Source: Streptomyces sp. NBC_00258 (GTDB lineage: Bacteria > Actinomycetota > Actinomycetes > Streptomycetales > Streptomycetaceae). Taken from it: a DNA stretch of 64,000 nucleotides. The position numbers were made by a program, and so were the translations under genes. The notes beneath the pieces are model-generated. The model had not been told where the DNA came from and did no database searches. It saw only the letters and a list, made by a program, of their open reading frames with translations. Below, piece after piece: positions 27,552-35,901 of the stretch (position 1 is its first letter; each line of letters begins with the position of its first letter). The DNA lies in assembly GCF_036182465.1 (NCBI RefSeq), contig NZ_CP108081.1:6572001-6636000 (forward strand), in the 5' to 3' direction.

Positions 27552-30035
27552 TCACGGCCGCCGTAGCCGGTCGTCCAGGCGTTGCGCGTCCTCGGGGCTC
27601 AGACGCCGGAAGAGATCCCGGGCGGCCTCGTATTGGCGTACCGATTCTTCATGATCACCAAGCGCATCGGCGGCCTGGCCGAGCCATTCCAGGCAGCGGG
27701 CTTCCCAGTGCTCGGACCGGGCGTCGCCCGCCCGGAAGCACGCGAGTGCCTCCCGCAAGTACCGGGCGCCTCCGTCGTGCTCCCCACTTCGGTCCAGTAC
27801 GTGGCCGAGAAGAGCTAGGACGCGGGTCGCCTCGTACGTCTCTCCCAGCGAGTCCAGTTCGGTGCAGGCGCGGCGCAGTTGCTGGGCGGCCGTGGCCAGG
27901 TCACCACTGGCCAGAGCGGTTTCGCCGAGGCGCCTCCGGGAGAGGGCGGCTCCGCGACGGTAGCCGATCGACTCCCTCAACCGCAGGGCGTGCTCAAAGT
28001 GGTCGCGTGCCTCGTCGAGTCGGTGGGTCCGGAGCCCGATGTGACCCAATCCGTTCACTGCTTGCGCCTGTTGGCGTATGTCACCGTCGACCGTGGCCAT
28101 CTCCAGAGCCTGCCGGTACCAGTCAGCCGCTTCCGAATACTGCGCGGCGTTGCGCAAACCGATCGCGCCAGAAGTGAGCATGCGGCCCTCACCTTGCCTC
28201 GATCCGCTCCGGCGAGCCGCTGCGAGACCGAGACGGTGTGCCTCAAGCCACATCTCAGACGGACGAAATCGGAGGAAAAGGGGCCACATGAGGTCTGTCA
28301 GACGCCAGCAGGAGAAGTGCCAGCCGACCCGAGCCGAATGCCGCACCGCGCCCATCAGACCGTTGCGGTGTGTGTCCAGCCAGGCGAGTGCCCCCTCGGG
28401 ACCGTCGAGTGGGGTCGCAGGCGCCGCTTCCGTGGGGAGGTCGTGCCCTGGCAGTCGGTGGCTGGGCGCGAGGATGCTCTCTGCCGAAGCCGCGGTGGAC
28501 AGGGCCCAGTCGACGAAGCAGCGCAGCGTGCGCTCGTGTTGGTCGGGGTCCTCCAGCTCTTCGCCGAGCCGACGGGCGTGCGGGTGGACGAGGTCATGGA
28601 GTCGATAGGTGCCCGGACCCGTCTCCTCCAGGAGATTCGCCTCCATGAGAGCGTGGACGGCGATGTCGGCGGTGGCGACGGTGTCACGCGATTCCCCCTC
28701 CTCGCCCGCGAGGGCGGTCAGCAACGAGAGGTCGTGGCGATCCGCGGGCAACAGTCCCATCCGGCGGTACAGCGCACGACTCTCGTCCGGAAGGATGTCG
28801 TACGACATGTCGAGCGCCGTCCGCATCACGGCCTCCCCGTCGACGCGCAGCGTGTCGACGGCACCCTGGCCACGGGACAGGCTGTCGGCCAGAGCGGACA
28901 CGGAACGGTGGGGGCGCAGGGCGAGCTGGGCGGAGGCCAGAGCCACTGTCAGAGGCAGGCGTCCGCACAGTCTGACCACTTCACGCGCGGCGGCCGGCTC
29001 CCGCACCACGCGCGTCCCGCCCCCGACGGCCAGGAGTTCGACGGCAGATTCGGCGGGGAGTCCCTCCAACCGGTGGACGGACGCGCCGTCGACGCGCAGT
29101 CCGGTCAGGTTGCTTCTGCTGGTCACCACGGTGAGGCCGGTCGGCGTACCGAGCAGGAGCGGGCGTACCTGAGCAGCCGTGAACGCGCTGTCCAGGAGGA
29201 CGGCCAGCCGCAGCCCCGAGGTCATCGAACGCCACAGCGCGCTCCGCTGCGCGAGCCCGGTCGGCACGGAGGACGCACCGAGTGCGACCAGAAAAGCCTC
29301 CAGGACGACGGCCGGCGAGACGGGTCCGCCTTCACCGCTGGTGGTTTGTCCGCCCAGGTCGGCGTAGAGCTGACCGTCGGGGAAACTGCCGGCGTGCTCG
29401 AACAGCCAGTGGATGGCGAAGGTGGTCTTGCCGATACCCGCGAGTCCGCTGACCACCAGGACCTGCGGTGCGTGAGCCGGCCGCTGGGTACGCAGAGCGT
29501 TCAGGGCCCGTCGGTCGGCTTCCCGATCGATGAACCGCGCGGTTACCGGCGGCAGTTGGCGAGGCACGGGAAGCTGGGGCAGGGGTGCTGGGGTGGGCGG
29601 ATGGAAGTGGACGCCCCCGTGAATGTCCCGAGCCTGCACGCTGGGGCCGTGGAGCACGGAATCGCCGCTGATGACGTTGGCAGTCGCTGAGAGGGTGGGG
29701 ACGGGTGGCACGTTGGCGGGGCCAGGATGGTGACGCAACCACTCGGCCAGCGCTTGCTGGGTCGCTGTGTCGCGCGAGGCCAACGCGTGGAGCTCCTGGG
29801 CCAGATCCTGCCAGAGTGCTGCCTCGGCCGGCTGTTCCCTTGTGGTGTGTTGGGGCCAGAGCCGGGCAACCGACGGGTCCGCGCGGGCCGCGGTGTCCAC
29901 CAATCGGGCCAGATCGCGCCATGCGGGAGATCCCGGGTCGGCGCCGCAGGAGGCCATGGCCGACAGTAATGCCCCCAGTCCGTCCGAGGAAAAACCACGC
30001 ACGTCCGCAATTCCTTTCGGTTCCCCGGGAGTCAC
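27552..30035 (-). CDS. STAND NTPase (NB-ARC) with C-terminal TPRs
   Basis: 827 residues from the GTG at 30035. Residues 1-110 are a helical N-terminal domain of unknown type. A beta-rich linker (120-144) contains NVISG...GPSVQARDI. The NB-ARC NTPase follows: Walker A GLAGIGKTT (about 197-205), Walker B-like LRLAVLLDSA, and a GLPL-type motif LCGRLPLTVALA. A winged-helix region ends in the MHD-like YRLHDLVHPHA. The last ~230 residues are TPR repeats, the usual sensor. STAND proteins are switches that oligomerise on ligand detection in antiphage defence, regulation or cell death. Codon 23 is TTA (29967-29969), so bldA may limit its synthesis. It is divergent from a SARP regulator of similar build. 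Confidence 0.87.
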   Translation of the reverse strand: MTPGEPKGIADVRGFSSDGLGALLSAMASCGADPGSPAWRDLARLVDTAARADPSVARLWPQHTTREQPAEAALWQDLAQELHALASRDTATQQALAEWLRHHPGPANVPPVPTLSATANVISGDSVLHGPSVQARDIHGGVHFHPPTPAPLPQLPVPRQLPPVTARFIDREADRRALNALRTQRPAHAPQVLVVSGLAGIGKTTFAIHWLFEHAGSFPDGQLYADLGGQTTSGEGGPVSPAVVLEAFLVALGASSVPTGLAQRSALWRSMTSGLRLAVLLDSAFTAAQVRPLLLGTPTGLTVVTSRSNLTGLRVDGASVHRLEGLPAESAVELLAVGGGTRVVREPAAAREVVRLCGRLPLTVALASAQLALRPHRSVSALADSLSRGQGAVDTLRVDGEAVMRTALDMSYDILPDESRALYRRMGLLPADRHDLSLLTALAGEEGESRDTVATADIAVHALMEANLLEETGPGTYRLHDLVHPHARRLGEELEDPDQHERTLRCFVDWALSTAASAESILAPSHRLPGHDLPTEAAPATPLDGPEGALAWLDTHRNGLMGAVRHSARVGWHFSCWRLTDLMWPLFLRFRPSEMWLEAHRLGLAAARRSGSRQGEGRMLTSGAIGLRNAAQYSEAADWYRQALEMATVDGDIRQQAQAVNGLGHIGLRTHRLDEARDHFEHALRLRESIGYRRGAALSRRRLGETALASGDLATAAQQLRRACTELDSLGETYEATRVLALLGHVLDRSGEHDGGARYLREALACFRAGDARSEHWEARCLEWLGQAADALGDHEESVRQYEAARDLFRRLSPEDAQRLDDRLRRP

Positions 30036-30181
30036 TTCCCGCTCCGGACAAGGCGTGAACCAAATAGGGTTATTAATCGGTCAACCTTGAGCACATTGCG
30101 TCCTCTTATGGTCGATCATGCCATGGCCATGACATCCTCGAATGCTCGGCAATCACAGGTCCTACCGGCGGGAGGACGCTG
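30036..30181. promoter_or_regulatory. Divergent promoter region between STAND and SARP genes
   Basis: 146 comparatively A/T-rich bases. An imperfect palindrome, TCATG-N7-CATGA, with CCATGG at its centre lies near 30117-30133. GGGAGGA about six bases before 30182 is the SARP ribosome site. No confident hexamers are assigned. Confidence 0.5.
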
Positions 30182-33100
30182 GTGGAGTTCGAGATCAGGC
30201 TTTCGGGATCGGTGGAGATTCGGGCAGCGGGCCGCCGTAGTGATCTCGGATCGACGAAAACGAAGATCACGCTGGCCGCCCTCGCCTGGGACGCGGGTCG
30301 TACGGTGAGCGTGGACACCCTGATCCACCGCATCTGGGACGAGCATCCGCCAGGCAAGGCCAGGGAGGCGCTCTACGCTCACATCTCACGGATCAGAGGC
30401 TCCTTGCGGATTGCCGGGGGCGACGCACCGGCGATAGTCAGCCGCACGAACTCGTACTCCCTGGAGATCGACCCAGCCCGGGTGGACCTGCGCTGTTACA
30501 CGAGCTGCGTCGAACGAGCCCGTCCCCTCAGGGACAGCGGGGACGGGGAGGCCGCCCTGCGCCTGCTGAACCGGGCGGACAGTCTGTGGCACGGTGAACC
30601 GCTGACCGGGATCACCGGATCCTGGGCCGAGCATCTGCGCGCCGCCATCGGTGAGACCGGTCTCGTGGCCGCTATGACGAGAGCTGAGATCCTCCTCGAC
30701 GGAGGCAAGTTCACCGACGCCGTTCCCGTGCTCCTGCCGTTGGCCGAGGCGCATCCCGTGGATGAGGCCCTGGCCGAACGGTTGGCCGTCGCTCTGTACG
30801 GCAGCAACCGGACGGCCGAGGCGACCAGACTGCTCCAGCGGACCCGGCAGCGTGTCGTCCGTGACATCGGCCTCGATGCCGGCCGCGGGCTGCACCGAGT
30901 CCACCAGGGAATCCTGGCAGGGACCCCTGCCGCGGCCCTGTTCCCTCGTGCCGGAGCCGACGAGAAGGCGGCCTCGCAACCGACGCGCCGGGTACCGGAC
31001 AACCTCCCACGCGATGTTCCGTGGGCCGGACGGCGCGACGAACTACGACAGCTGACTTCAGCGCTCCGCGAGAGACAGGGAGCCTCGGACGTCGTCACTG
31101 TCGAGGCAATCCACGGAATGGGCGGTGTCGGTAAGTCGGCCCTGGCTGTCCACCTGGGGCATCGGCTACGGGACCGTTTCCCGGACGGGCGCGTCTTCCT
31201 TCACCTGGGCAGTCGTCGTGACCAGCCGCTGACCCCGGCCCGGGCACTCACCGAACTGCTGCGGCTGCTCGGCATCGCAACCAAGGATCTACCGCGCGAG
31301 CTTGATGAGTTGGTCGCACTGTGGCGATCGGTTGCGCGTGACCGCCGGATGCTGGTGATCCTCGACGACGCGACCTCCTCCGCCCAGATCCGTCCGTTGC
31401 TTCCGGGGGCTTCCCCGACGGCGGTCGTCGTGACCAGCCGCCGACAGCTGCCCGGACTGCCCGGAGTACGGCCGGTCTCCCTGGACGTGCTACCGCCCGA
31501 GGACGCGGCGGCGCTCTTCACACAGAGACTGGAGAGAGGACGCGACACCAATCCGTCGGATGTAGCGGAGATCGTCCGGATATGTGGATACCTTCCGCTG
31601 GCGATCGAGATCGCCGCGAGCCGGTTGCTCGCCCGCGCCTCGTGGGCCACGTCCGACCTATTGCACCAGCTGGGCGGCGGCGATGGTGGTCATCTGGCGC
31701 AACTGCGCGACGTGGACCGGACGTTGGCACATGTCTTTGCGATCTCGTACGACGCGCTGAATGCCGAGCAGCAGCTGGTCTTCCGCCGCATCGCCATGCA
31801 CGTGGGGGTGGAGTTCGGAGCATGCGCCATTGCTGCGCTTACGGGATTTTCCCTCGCAGCGGCCGAACGCGTACTCGAGGAACTTCTGGCTCACTCCCTT
31901 GTGTCCGAGTCCACTCCACACCGTTTCACCATGCATGATCTTCTGCGTGACTACGCGCGATCGCTGATCGAGGTTGGTGAGAGCGATTCCGAGGGCGATG
32001 TCCGACAGGCCGCACAACGCCTGGTGGATCACTACGTCCATACGGCGGACCGGGCTGACCGGCTGGCATACCCCTTCCGCTCCCGCACGGATCTCGATGC
32101 CGGTGATTCTGCGACTCCGCCCTGTCCGGAAATCGTCGACGCACAGTCGGCAGAGCAGTGGTTGATCGCCGAGTCGAGAAATCTACTGGACACTTTGGAC
32201 TGGCTTGTAAATCATGGCACAGAACGTCAACTAGCTGCTTCCGTCCACGTGTTGGCGGGGTTTCTGGACATGGAGGGACACCTTGCCGCGGCCGAGCCGT
32301 TGCTGCGGCGCGCCGCCACTCATTGGGACGCCGCAGGTGACAGCGTGGCCAGGGCGCGAGCCCTGCTCGACCTCTGCGCGGTGTACGCCCACGGCTCCCG
32401 CTACGACGAGGCGATCTCGGCCGCGCGCGAGGCAGCTGATGTCGCGCGGTCTCTGCAGGATCGGGAACTGGAGAGCGAGGGTATTCACCAACTTTCGATC
32501 TCCCTGTGGCAGACAGGTCAGTACACGCTGGCTCGATCACTTCAGAAAGAATCCCTTAATTCTCTTCTGCAAACGAATGGTGTGCTTCGGATCGCGCGCT
32601 GTAAAAACCTGCTGGGAATAACTCACCTCCACCTCGCGGAGAACGCAGAAGCATTGGCATGCTTCAATTCTGCCCTCGCTGATTTCACGGCAATAGGGTA
32701 CGACCGAGGGCGGTATAGCGCGCTGAACAATACGGCGGAAGTGCATAAAAAAACTGGACACCCAGAGGCTGCAGAGGTCGCTTACCGGCAGGCGATGGCA
32801 GTGGCGGAGCGTATGGGAAACCCCAGAGACAAGGCGACGCTGCAAATGAATTTGGCGTCGGTCATGGCCACGCTCGGTAGGACCGATGAAGCCCTTGCTT
32901 TGTACGGCACGGTTCTTCCGGTTTTGCGTGACGTTGGAGACCGGCGTGCGGAGGCCATCGCGCTCACGAGAATCGGCAGGGCGTACCGTGCCGCCGGCCG
33001 CACGGAGGAGGCTCTGCAGCAGCACGTCGCCGCACTTGAGGTGGCACGTGCCATTCATGCGGCAGGTGAAGAGGTCGACATGCTCTACGACTTGGCACTG

Positions 33101-33244
33101 GCCGAACGGGATGCGGGGCGCACGGCTGAGGCTGTGGCTCATCTGGAGGCGAGTCTGGTCGTCAGCCGCAAACTGGGCGCTTCTGCCGAAGAGGCCCGTG
33201 CGGCGGGGGTGCTTGCTGAACTGCGGGGGGAAGCTACCGCGTAG
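30182..33244 (+). CDS. AfsR-like SARP regulator with NB-ARC and TPR domains
   Basis: 1020 residues from a GTG with a strong ribosome site. The N-terminal OmpR-like winged helix (1-95; includes HPPGKAREALYAHISRIRG) and a bacterial transcriptional activator domain (about 96-250) form the SARP part. An NB-ARC NTPase follows with Walker A GMGGVGKSA and Walker B MLVILDDA, then an MHD-type FTMHDLLRDYAR. About 350 residues of TPRs complete the AfsR layout. SARPs recruit RNA polymerase at direct repeats and usually switch on secondary metabolism. The last third uses more A/T-ending codons than neighbouring genes, consistent with acquisition. It faces the STAND gene across 146 bp. Confidence 0.9.
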   Translation: MEFEIRLSGSVEIRAAGRRSDLGSTKTKITLAALAWDAGRTVSVDTLIHRIWDEHPPGKAREALYAHISRIRGSLRIAGGDAPAIVSRTNSYSLEIDPARVDLRCYTSCVERARPLRDSGDGEAALRLLNRADSLWHGEPLTGITGSWAEHLRAAIGETGLVAAMTRAEILLDGGKFTDAVPVLLPLAEAHPVDEALAERLAVALYGSNRTAEATRLLQRTRQRVVRDIGLDAGRGLHRVHQGILAGTPAAALFPRAGADEKAASQPTRRVPDNLPRDVPWAGRRDELRQLTSALRERQGASDVVTVEAIHGMGGVGKSALAVHLGHRLRDRFPDGRVFLHLGSRRDQPLTPARALTELLRLLGIATKDLPRELDELVALWRSVARDRRMLVILDDATSSAQIRPLLPGASPTAVVVTSRRQLPGLPGVRPVSLDVLPPEDAAALFTQRLERGRDTNPSDVAEIVRICGYLPLAIEIAASRLLARASWATSDLLHQLGGGDGGHLAQLRDVDRTLAHVFAISYDALNAEQQLVFRRIAMHVGVEFGACAIAALTGFSLAAAERVLEELLAHSLVSESTPHRFTMHDLLRDYARSLIEVGESDSEGDVRQAAQRLVDHYVHTADRADRLAYPFRSRTDLDAGDSATPPCPEIVDAQSAEQWLIAESRNLLDTLDWLVNHGTERQLAASVHVLAGFLDMEGHLAAAEPLLRRAATHWDAAGDSVARARALLDLCAVYAHGSRYDEAISAAREAADVARSLQDRELESEGIHQLSISLWQTGQYTLARSLQKESLNSLLQTNGVLRIARCKNLLGITHLHLAENAEALACFNSALADFTAIGYDRGRYSALNNTAEVHKKTGHPEAAEVAYRQAMAVAERMGNPRDKATLQMNLASVMATLGRTDEALALYGTVLPVLRDVGDRRAEAIALTRIGRAYRAAGRTEEALQQHVAALEVARAIHAAGEEVDMLYDLALAERDAGRTAEAVAHLEASLVVSRKLGASAEEARAAGVLAELRGEATA

Positions 33245-33688
33245 GCAAATAAAGGGCGGAGTGTCGCGGGATCCAACTATTATTCCGTTGGTGCCTGCGC
33301 CTGGCCGATGAACTGCTAGGGTCCTGTCGCGCGGGGGCATCTGGGCCTGCAATCCAGGCTTGACCTTCTCCTTGACCACAAGTCAAAAATTCACTGCCGC
33401 CAGCTGAGCCGAAAGAAGAAAATGCGCGAAAGCTTCACGAAGTTCGTGAGACGCTTGATCCCTGCTGCAATTGTATTGACTTGCATTGCATGCGTAGTCG
33501 TGCAAAAACTGGGATCGTCCCACCAAAGCATATAAGGGACCCGGTGTCCGGTCCTTACCGCCGACTAGCGGTTCGGTACCGGACACCGGCCCCGGATGCG
33601 GCCGAGGCGACCCCTCCGGCGACCGCCCGATTCTGAGACGATGATGCTCCGGTCCGTTCGACTCCGTTGAGTATCTGGGGGTACAGGC
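33245..33688. other. A/T-richer intergenic region
   Basis: 444 bases between the SARP gene and the small protein at 33689. Base composition is clearly lower in GC around 33240-33540. A minus-strand frame (33383-33757) is open but shows no ribosome site or protein-like pattern. The promoter of the next gene should lie near 33600-33680; no clear hexamers. Confidence 0.4.
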
Positions 33689-34093
33689 GTGGATCCGATC
33701 TCGGCGAGCCTTCTCGTGGCGGTGGCGACCGGAACGGGCGGTGAGATGGGGCGGCAACTCTGGGATTCCCTACGCGGGTTGCTGCGGAGGGAGCAGGCAG
33801 ATGAAGCCACTGGGTTACCAGGCCCGTCGACCGGCGAAGCCGAACTGACGGCCTTGGCTGAGGCGCCCCATGACGTGGAGCGGGCGCGAGCGCTCAGTGA
33901 AGCTCTGAGTTACCGCGCCGAGCGAGACCCCTTGTTCGGGGCCGACTTGATGCAGTGGCAACGGCAGGCGCAGGCGCCGCAGAGTGGGGACGGGGACACA
34001 AGAAACACCGTGAGCGGCGGAAAGCAGAGCGGCCCGGTCGTGCAAGGACGTGATTTCTCCAGGATCAACTTCAATGCCCCCGGACAGGGGTAG
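33689..34093 (+). CDS. Small protein with STAND-type linker motif
   Basis: 134 residues from the GTG at 33689. The N-terminus (ISASLLVAVATGTGGEMGR) is a Gly/Ala-rich helix seen in small Streptomyces proteins of unknown function. The C-terminal stretch (about 106-129) contains NTVSG...GPVVQGRDF, the same pattern as NVISG...GPSVQARDI in the STAND NTPase of this island. The shared motif suggests the two proteins interact or that the segment is a common assembly element. Function otherwise unknown. Confidence 0.65.
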   Translation: MDPISASLLVAVATGTGGEMGRQLWDSLRGLLRREQADEATGLPGPSTGEAELTALAEAPHDVERARALSEALSYRAERDPLFGADLMQWQRQAQAPQSGDGDTRNTVSGGKQSGPVVQGRDFSRINFNAPGQG

Positions 34094-34147
34094 CACCTCC
34101 ATCGGCCGTCCACTGGTCGGCGAGGGCGGTGATCGTGGGCGGCGTGA

Positions 34148-34605
34148 GTGATCGGCAACAGGGGCGGGTGGACTGGCTGGTCGCGAGCACGAGGCAACCC
34201 CTTCAGGCGTCGTCGACGGCCCCTGTCCGCGTTCTGCTGTGCCAAGGTCACCTGCGTCAAGGTCACCGATGAGTACGCGGAATGGTTCAGGCGGCTGATC
34301 AAGGAAGACCTCGGCTCGGCCACTCAGGTGGCCCAGGCGGTTGCTGCCCTTCGTGAGCCGGGCCCCACTCTAGGGCGTCCCCTCGTGGATCGGCTCAAAG
34401 GGTCGGAGCTGCACCACCTCAAGGAGCTGAGGCCGGGATCGGGCGGTCGGTCCGAGATCCGGATCGTCTTCGCCTTCGACCCGACGCGTTCGGCCCTCCT
34501 GCTGCTCGGAGGCGACAAGGCTGGAAACCGGGACGCTGGTACCGCGACAACATTCCGCTGGCTGAACAGCTCTACTGCGACTACACCGGCGACACGGAGG
34601 ATTGA
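34148..34605 (+). pseudogene. HigB/Gp49-type toxin gene with a frameshift
   Basis: The frame from 34148 encodes a RelE-superfamily (Gp49/HigB-like) toxin core: TDEYAEWFRRLI, then LGRPLVDRLKGSELHHLKEL and RSEIRIVFAFDP. At about 34535-34537 the family sequence jumps frame. The expected ending WYRDNIPLAEQLY is found one frame over (34537-34605, stop TGA 34603), while the original frame runs into unrelated residues. One base is apparently missing between GACGC and TGGTAC. The N-terminal start is also unclear, since the first 37 codons do not match the family. Toxin activity is probably lost, unless the base is a sequencing error. Confidence 0.72.
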
Positions 34606-34641
34606 GGAGTAGTTATGCCCAAGAGGAGTAGTTATGCCCAA
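34604..34641 (+). repeat. 19-bp tandem duplication of the antitoxin start region
   Basis: Two perfect adjacent copies of GAGGAGTAGTTATGCCCAA (34604-34622, 34623-34641). Each holds a ribosome site and an ATG. Because 19 is not a multiple of three, the first ATG (34615) is out of frame with the antitoxin and the second (34634) is in frame. Confidence 0.9.
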
Positions 34642-34984
34642 GAAGGCCCCTCAGGGCCGGGAGACCCTGGAGCAGGAGCTGTACTCGGCCGGCGTGGGGC
34701 CCGCCGAGGTGGAAACCGGATCACGCCGCCTCCTGGCGGAAGCCCGTGGGCATCAACTGGCTGAGGCACGCAAGCAGTACGGCCTGGTACAGAAGGACGT
34801 CGCGGCTCGGATGGGGGTGAGCATCGCTCGTGTGTCCCAGATCGAGCACGGCGAGGTCGCCACTCCCGACATCGTCGCGCGCAATGTGGAGGCACTCGGC
34901 GGCCGACTGGACCTGGTTGCCGACTTCGGTGACCACACGGTGCGGATGCCGGCGAGCGGTGATCAGGGCAGCGCGGCAGCGTAG
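34634..34984 (+). CDS. XRE-family antitoxin
   Basis: 116 residues. A Cro/C1 helix-turn-helix (LVQKDVAARMGVSIARVSQIEHG, about residues 52-75) sits in the middle, with a preceding helical segment and a LDLVADFGDHTVRM end typical of HigA-like antitoxins paired with Gp49-type toxins. It lies just after the toxin gene, in the usual toxin-first order. The ATG at 34634 follows the second copy of a duplicated ribosome site; an upstream decoy ATG at 34615 may reduce its translation. Confidence 0.85.
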   Translation: MPKKAPQGRETLEQELYSAGVGPAEVETGSRRLLAEARGHQLAEARKQYGLVQKDVAARMGVSIARVSQIEHGEVATPDIVARNVEALGGRLDLVADFGDHTVRMPASGDQGSAAA

Positions 34985-35162
34985 TCGCCTGCAGAGGCTC
35001 GGGGTTTACTCACGTGGCGAACCTTCCCGCGAAGTTCCTCGAGGAATGGCAAGCTGAGGGCTTCCTGCGCTCAAAGCGCGTCCTACGCAGCGCGAAATCG
35101 CAGGTCATCGCGTGCGCTACGGCATGACGATGAGTCCGTGTAAGGCCCTACCCGAAGCGCTC

Positions 35163-35179
35163 GTGCCCTTCGCGTGCCC
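35163..35179. repeat. Paired GTGCCC repeat, candidate arm site on the tRNA side
   Basis: GTGCCC at 35163-35168 and 35174-35179 with 11-base spacing, the reverse complement of the GGGCAC pairs left of the island. It lies 86 bases from the tRNA att repeat. I see no gene between 34985 and 35264. Confidence 0.4.
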
Positions 35180-35232
35180 AATCCTCAGGTGCCAAACTCC
35201 CGGAAGAACGCCGGAACGGCTCACGAACAAAC

Positions 35233-35259
35233 AAGCCCCAGGCCGCTGACCTGGGGCTT
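35233..35259 (-). terminator. Terminator of tRNA-Gly
   Basis: A 9-bp perfect stem, AAGCCCCAG/CTGGGGCTT, with a 9-base loop, six bases past the tRNA 3' end in the direction of tRNA transcription, followed by TGTTTG. Confidence 0.7.
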
Positions 35260-35264
35260 CAATA

Positions 35265-35338
35265 TGGAGCGGGTGACGAGAATCGAACTCGCACTCTCAG
35301 CTTGGGAAGCTGATGTTCTACCACTAAACTACACCCGC
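35265..35338 (-). tRNA. tRNA-Gly (anticodon CCC)
   Basis: Reading the minus strand from 35338, a full cloverleaf folds. The acceptor is GCGGGTG/CACCCGC, the D arm GTTT/GAAC, and the anticodon stem TCAGC/GCTGA around loop TTCCCAA (anticodon CCC). The T arm is GCGAG-TTCGATT-CTCGT, then T and an encoded CCA. It reads GGG codons. Its 3' part is the integration target repeated at 25233 and 22906, and the intact gene is regenerated at this end. Confidence 0.95.
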
Positions 35339-35612
35339 GTAAGACGCCGATTCGGACGGTTTGGACCGGTGTCGGAAACGCGGAATCACCATACCTCATG
35401 CCAGGCCCCCGGCGCTGAATCCGTGGGGCCCGGTGCTGTTTCGGGGGATGGACGGGGCTGCGGGGCGCGGGAGTTGGGGCGTACGGTGGAGGGGATGAAG
35501 AGGGGCTGCGCGGGATCGGAGTGCCGCCTGGAGGGCCGTCCGCTTCGTCCCGTAATGTGGCGCTTCCTCGTCAGGCAGACGCGGCTCTTGGGGAAGGGAC
35601 TCTGAGGACTTG

Positions 35613-35774
35613 ATGGAACGCAGCACCGTCGTCCGTTGTGCCGAAGGGCACGTGTTCAGCACCGCCTCGCTTCCGATGCAGCAGGCCGATCGGCTCGGCC
35701 CCGGCCGGCTGATCCGTTGTCCACGCTGTGCCCGGCTCCGCAATGTCGTACCTGTGGAGTACGAGAGGCGCTGA
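35613..35774 (+). CDS. Small zinc-ribbon-like protein
   Basis: 53 residues from the ATG at 35613. A C-x4-H pair (CAEGHVF) and a C-x2-C pair (RCPRCARL) could bind one zinc. This kind of short cysteine protein recurs next to dcd in Streptomyces as far as I recall. The coding strand has normal codon bias. Function unknown; it may bind nucleic acid. Confidence 0.6.
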   Translation: MERSTVVRCAEGHVFSTASLPMQQADRLGPGRLIRCPRCARLRNVVPVEYERR

Positions 35775-35901
35775 GCACACGCAGTGCGCAGTGCTCGGTA
35801 CGTGGTGCCGGGTACCGCGCGCTCACCTCGTTCGTGACCGCCCGGGTCCGCCACGATCACCGGATTGTGGCGGGCCCTGTCGCTCTGCGTATCCTCGGGG
35901 C

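Larger units (their letters stand above)
22906..35310. mobile_element. Composite tRNA-Gly island (two stacked elements, no integrase left)
   Basis: Three direct copies of a 46-bp tRNA-Gly 3' segment (22906, 25233, 35265) divide the region into a 2.3-kb and a 10-kb unit. Both left copies are followed by the same GACGGCGCT and, exactly 109 bases later, by a paired GGGCAC repeat with 11-base spacing. This is consistent with left ends of two related elements. A mirrored GTGCCC pair (35163/35174) sits on the tRNA side. No tyrosine recombinase or excisionase gene is present, so the units look immobile unless helped in trans. Confidence 0.7.

Noticed and set aside
33383..33757. 124-codon minus-strand frame in the A/T-richer intergenic region
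   Set aside because: No ribosome site and overlap with the start of the small protein at 33689. The composition reads as noncoding.
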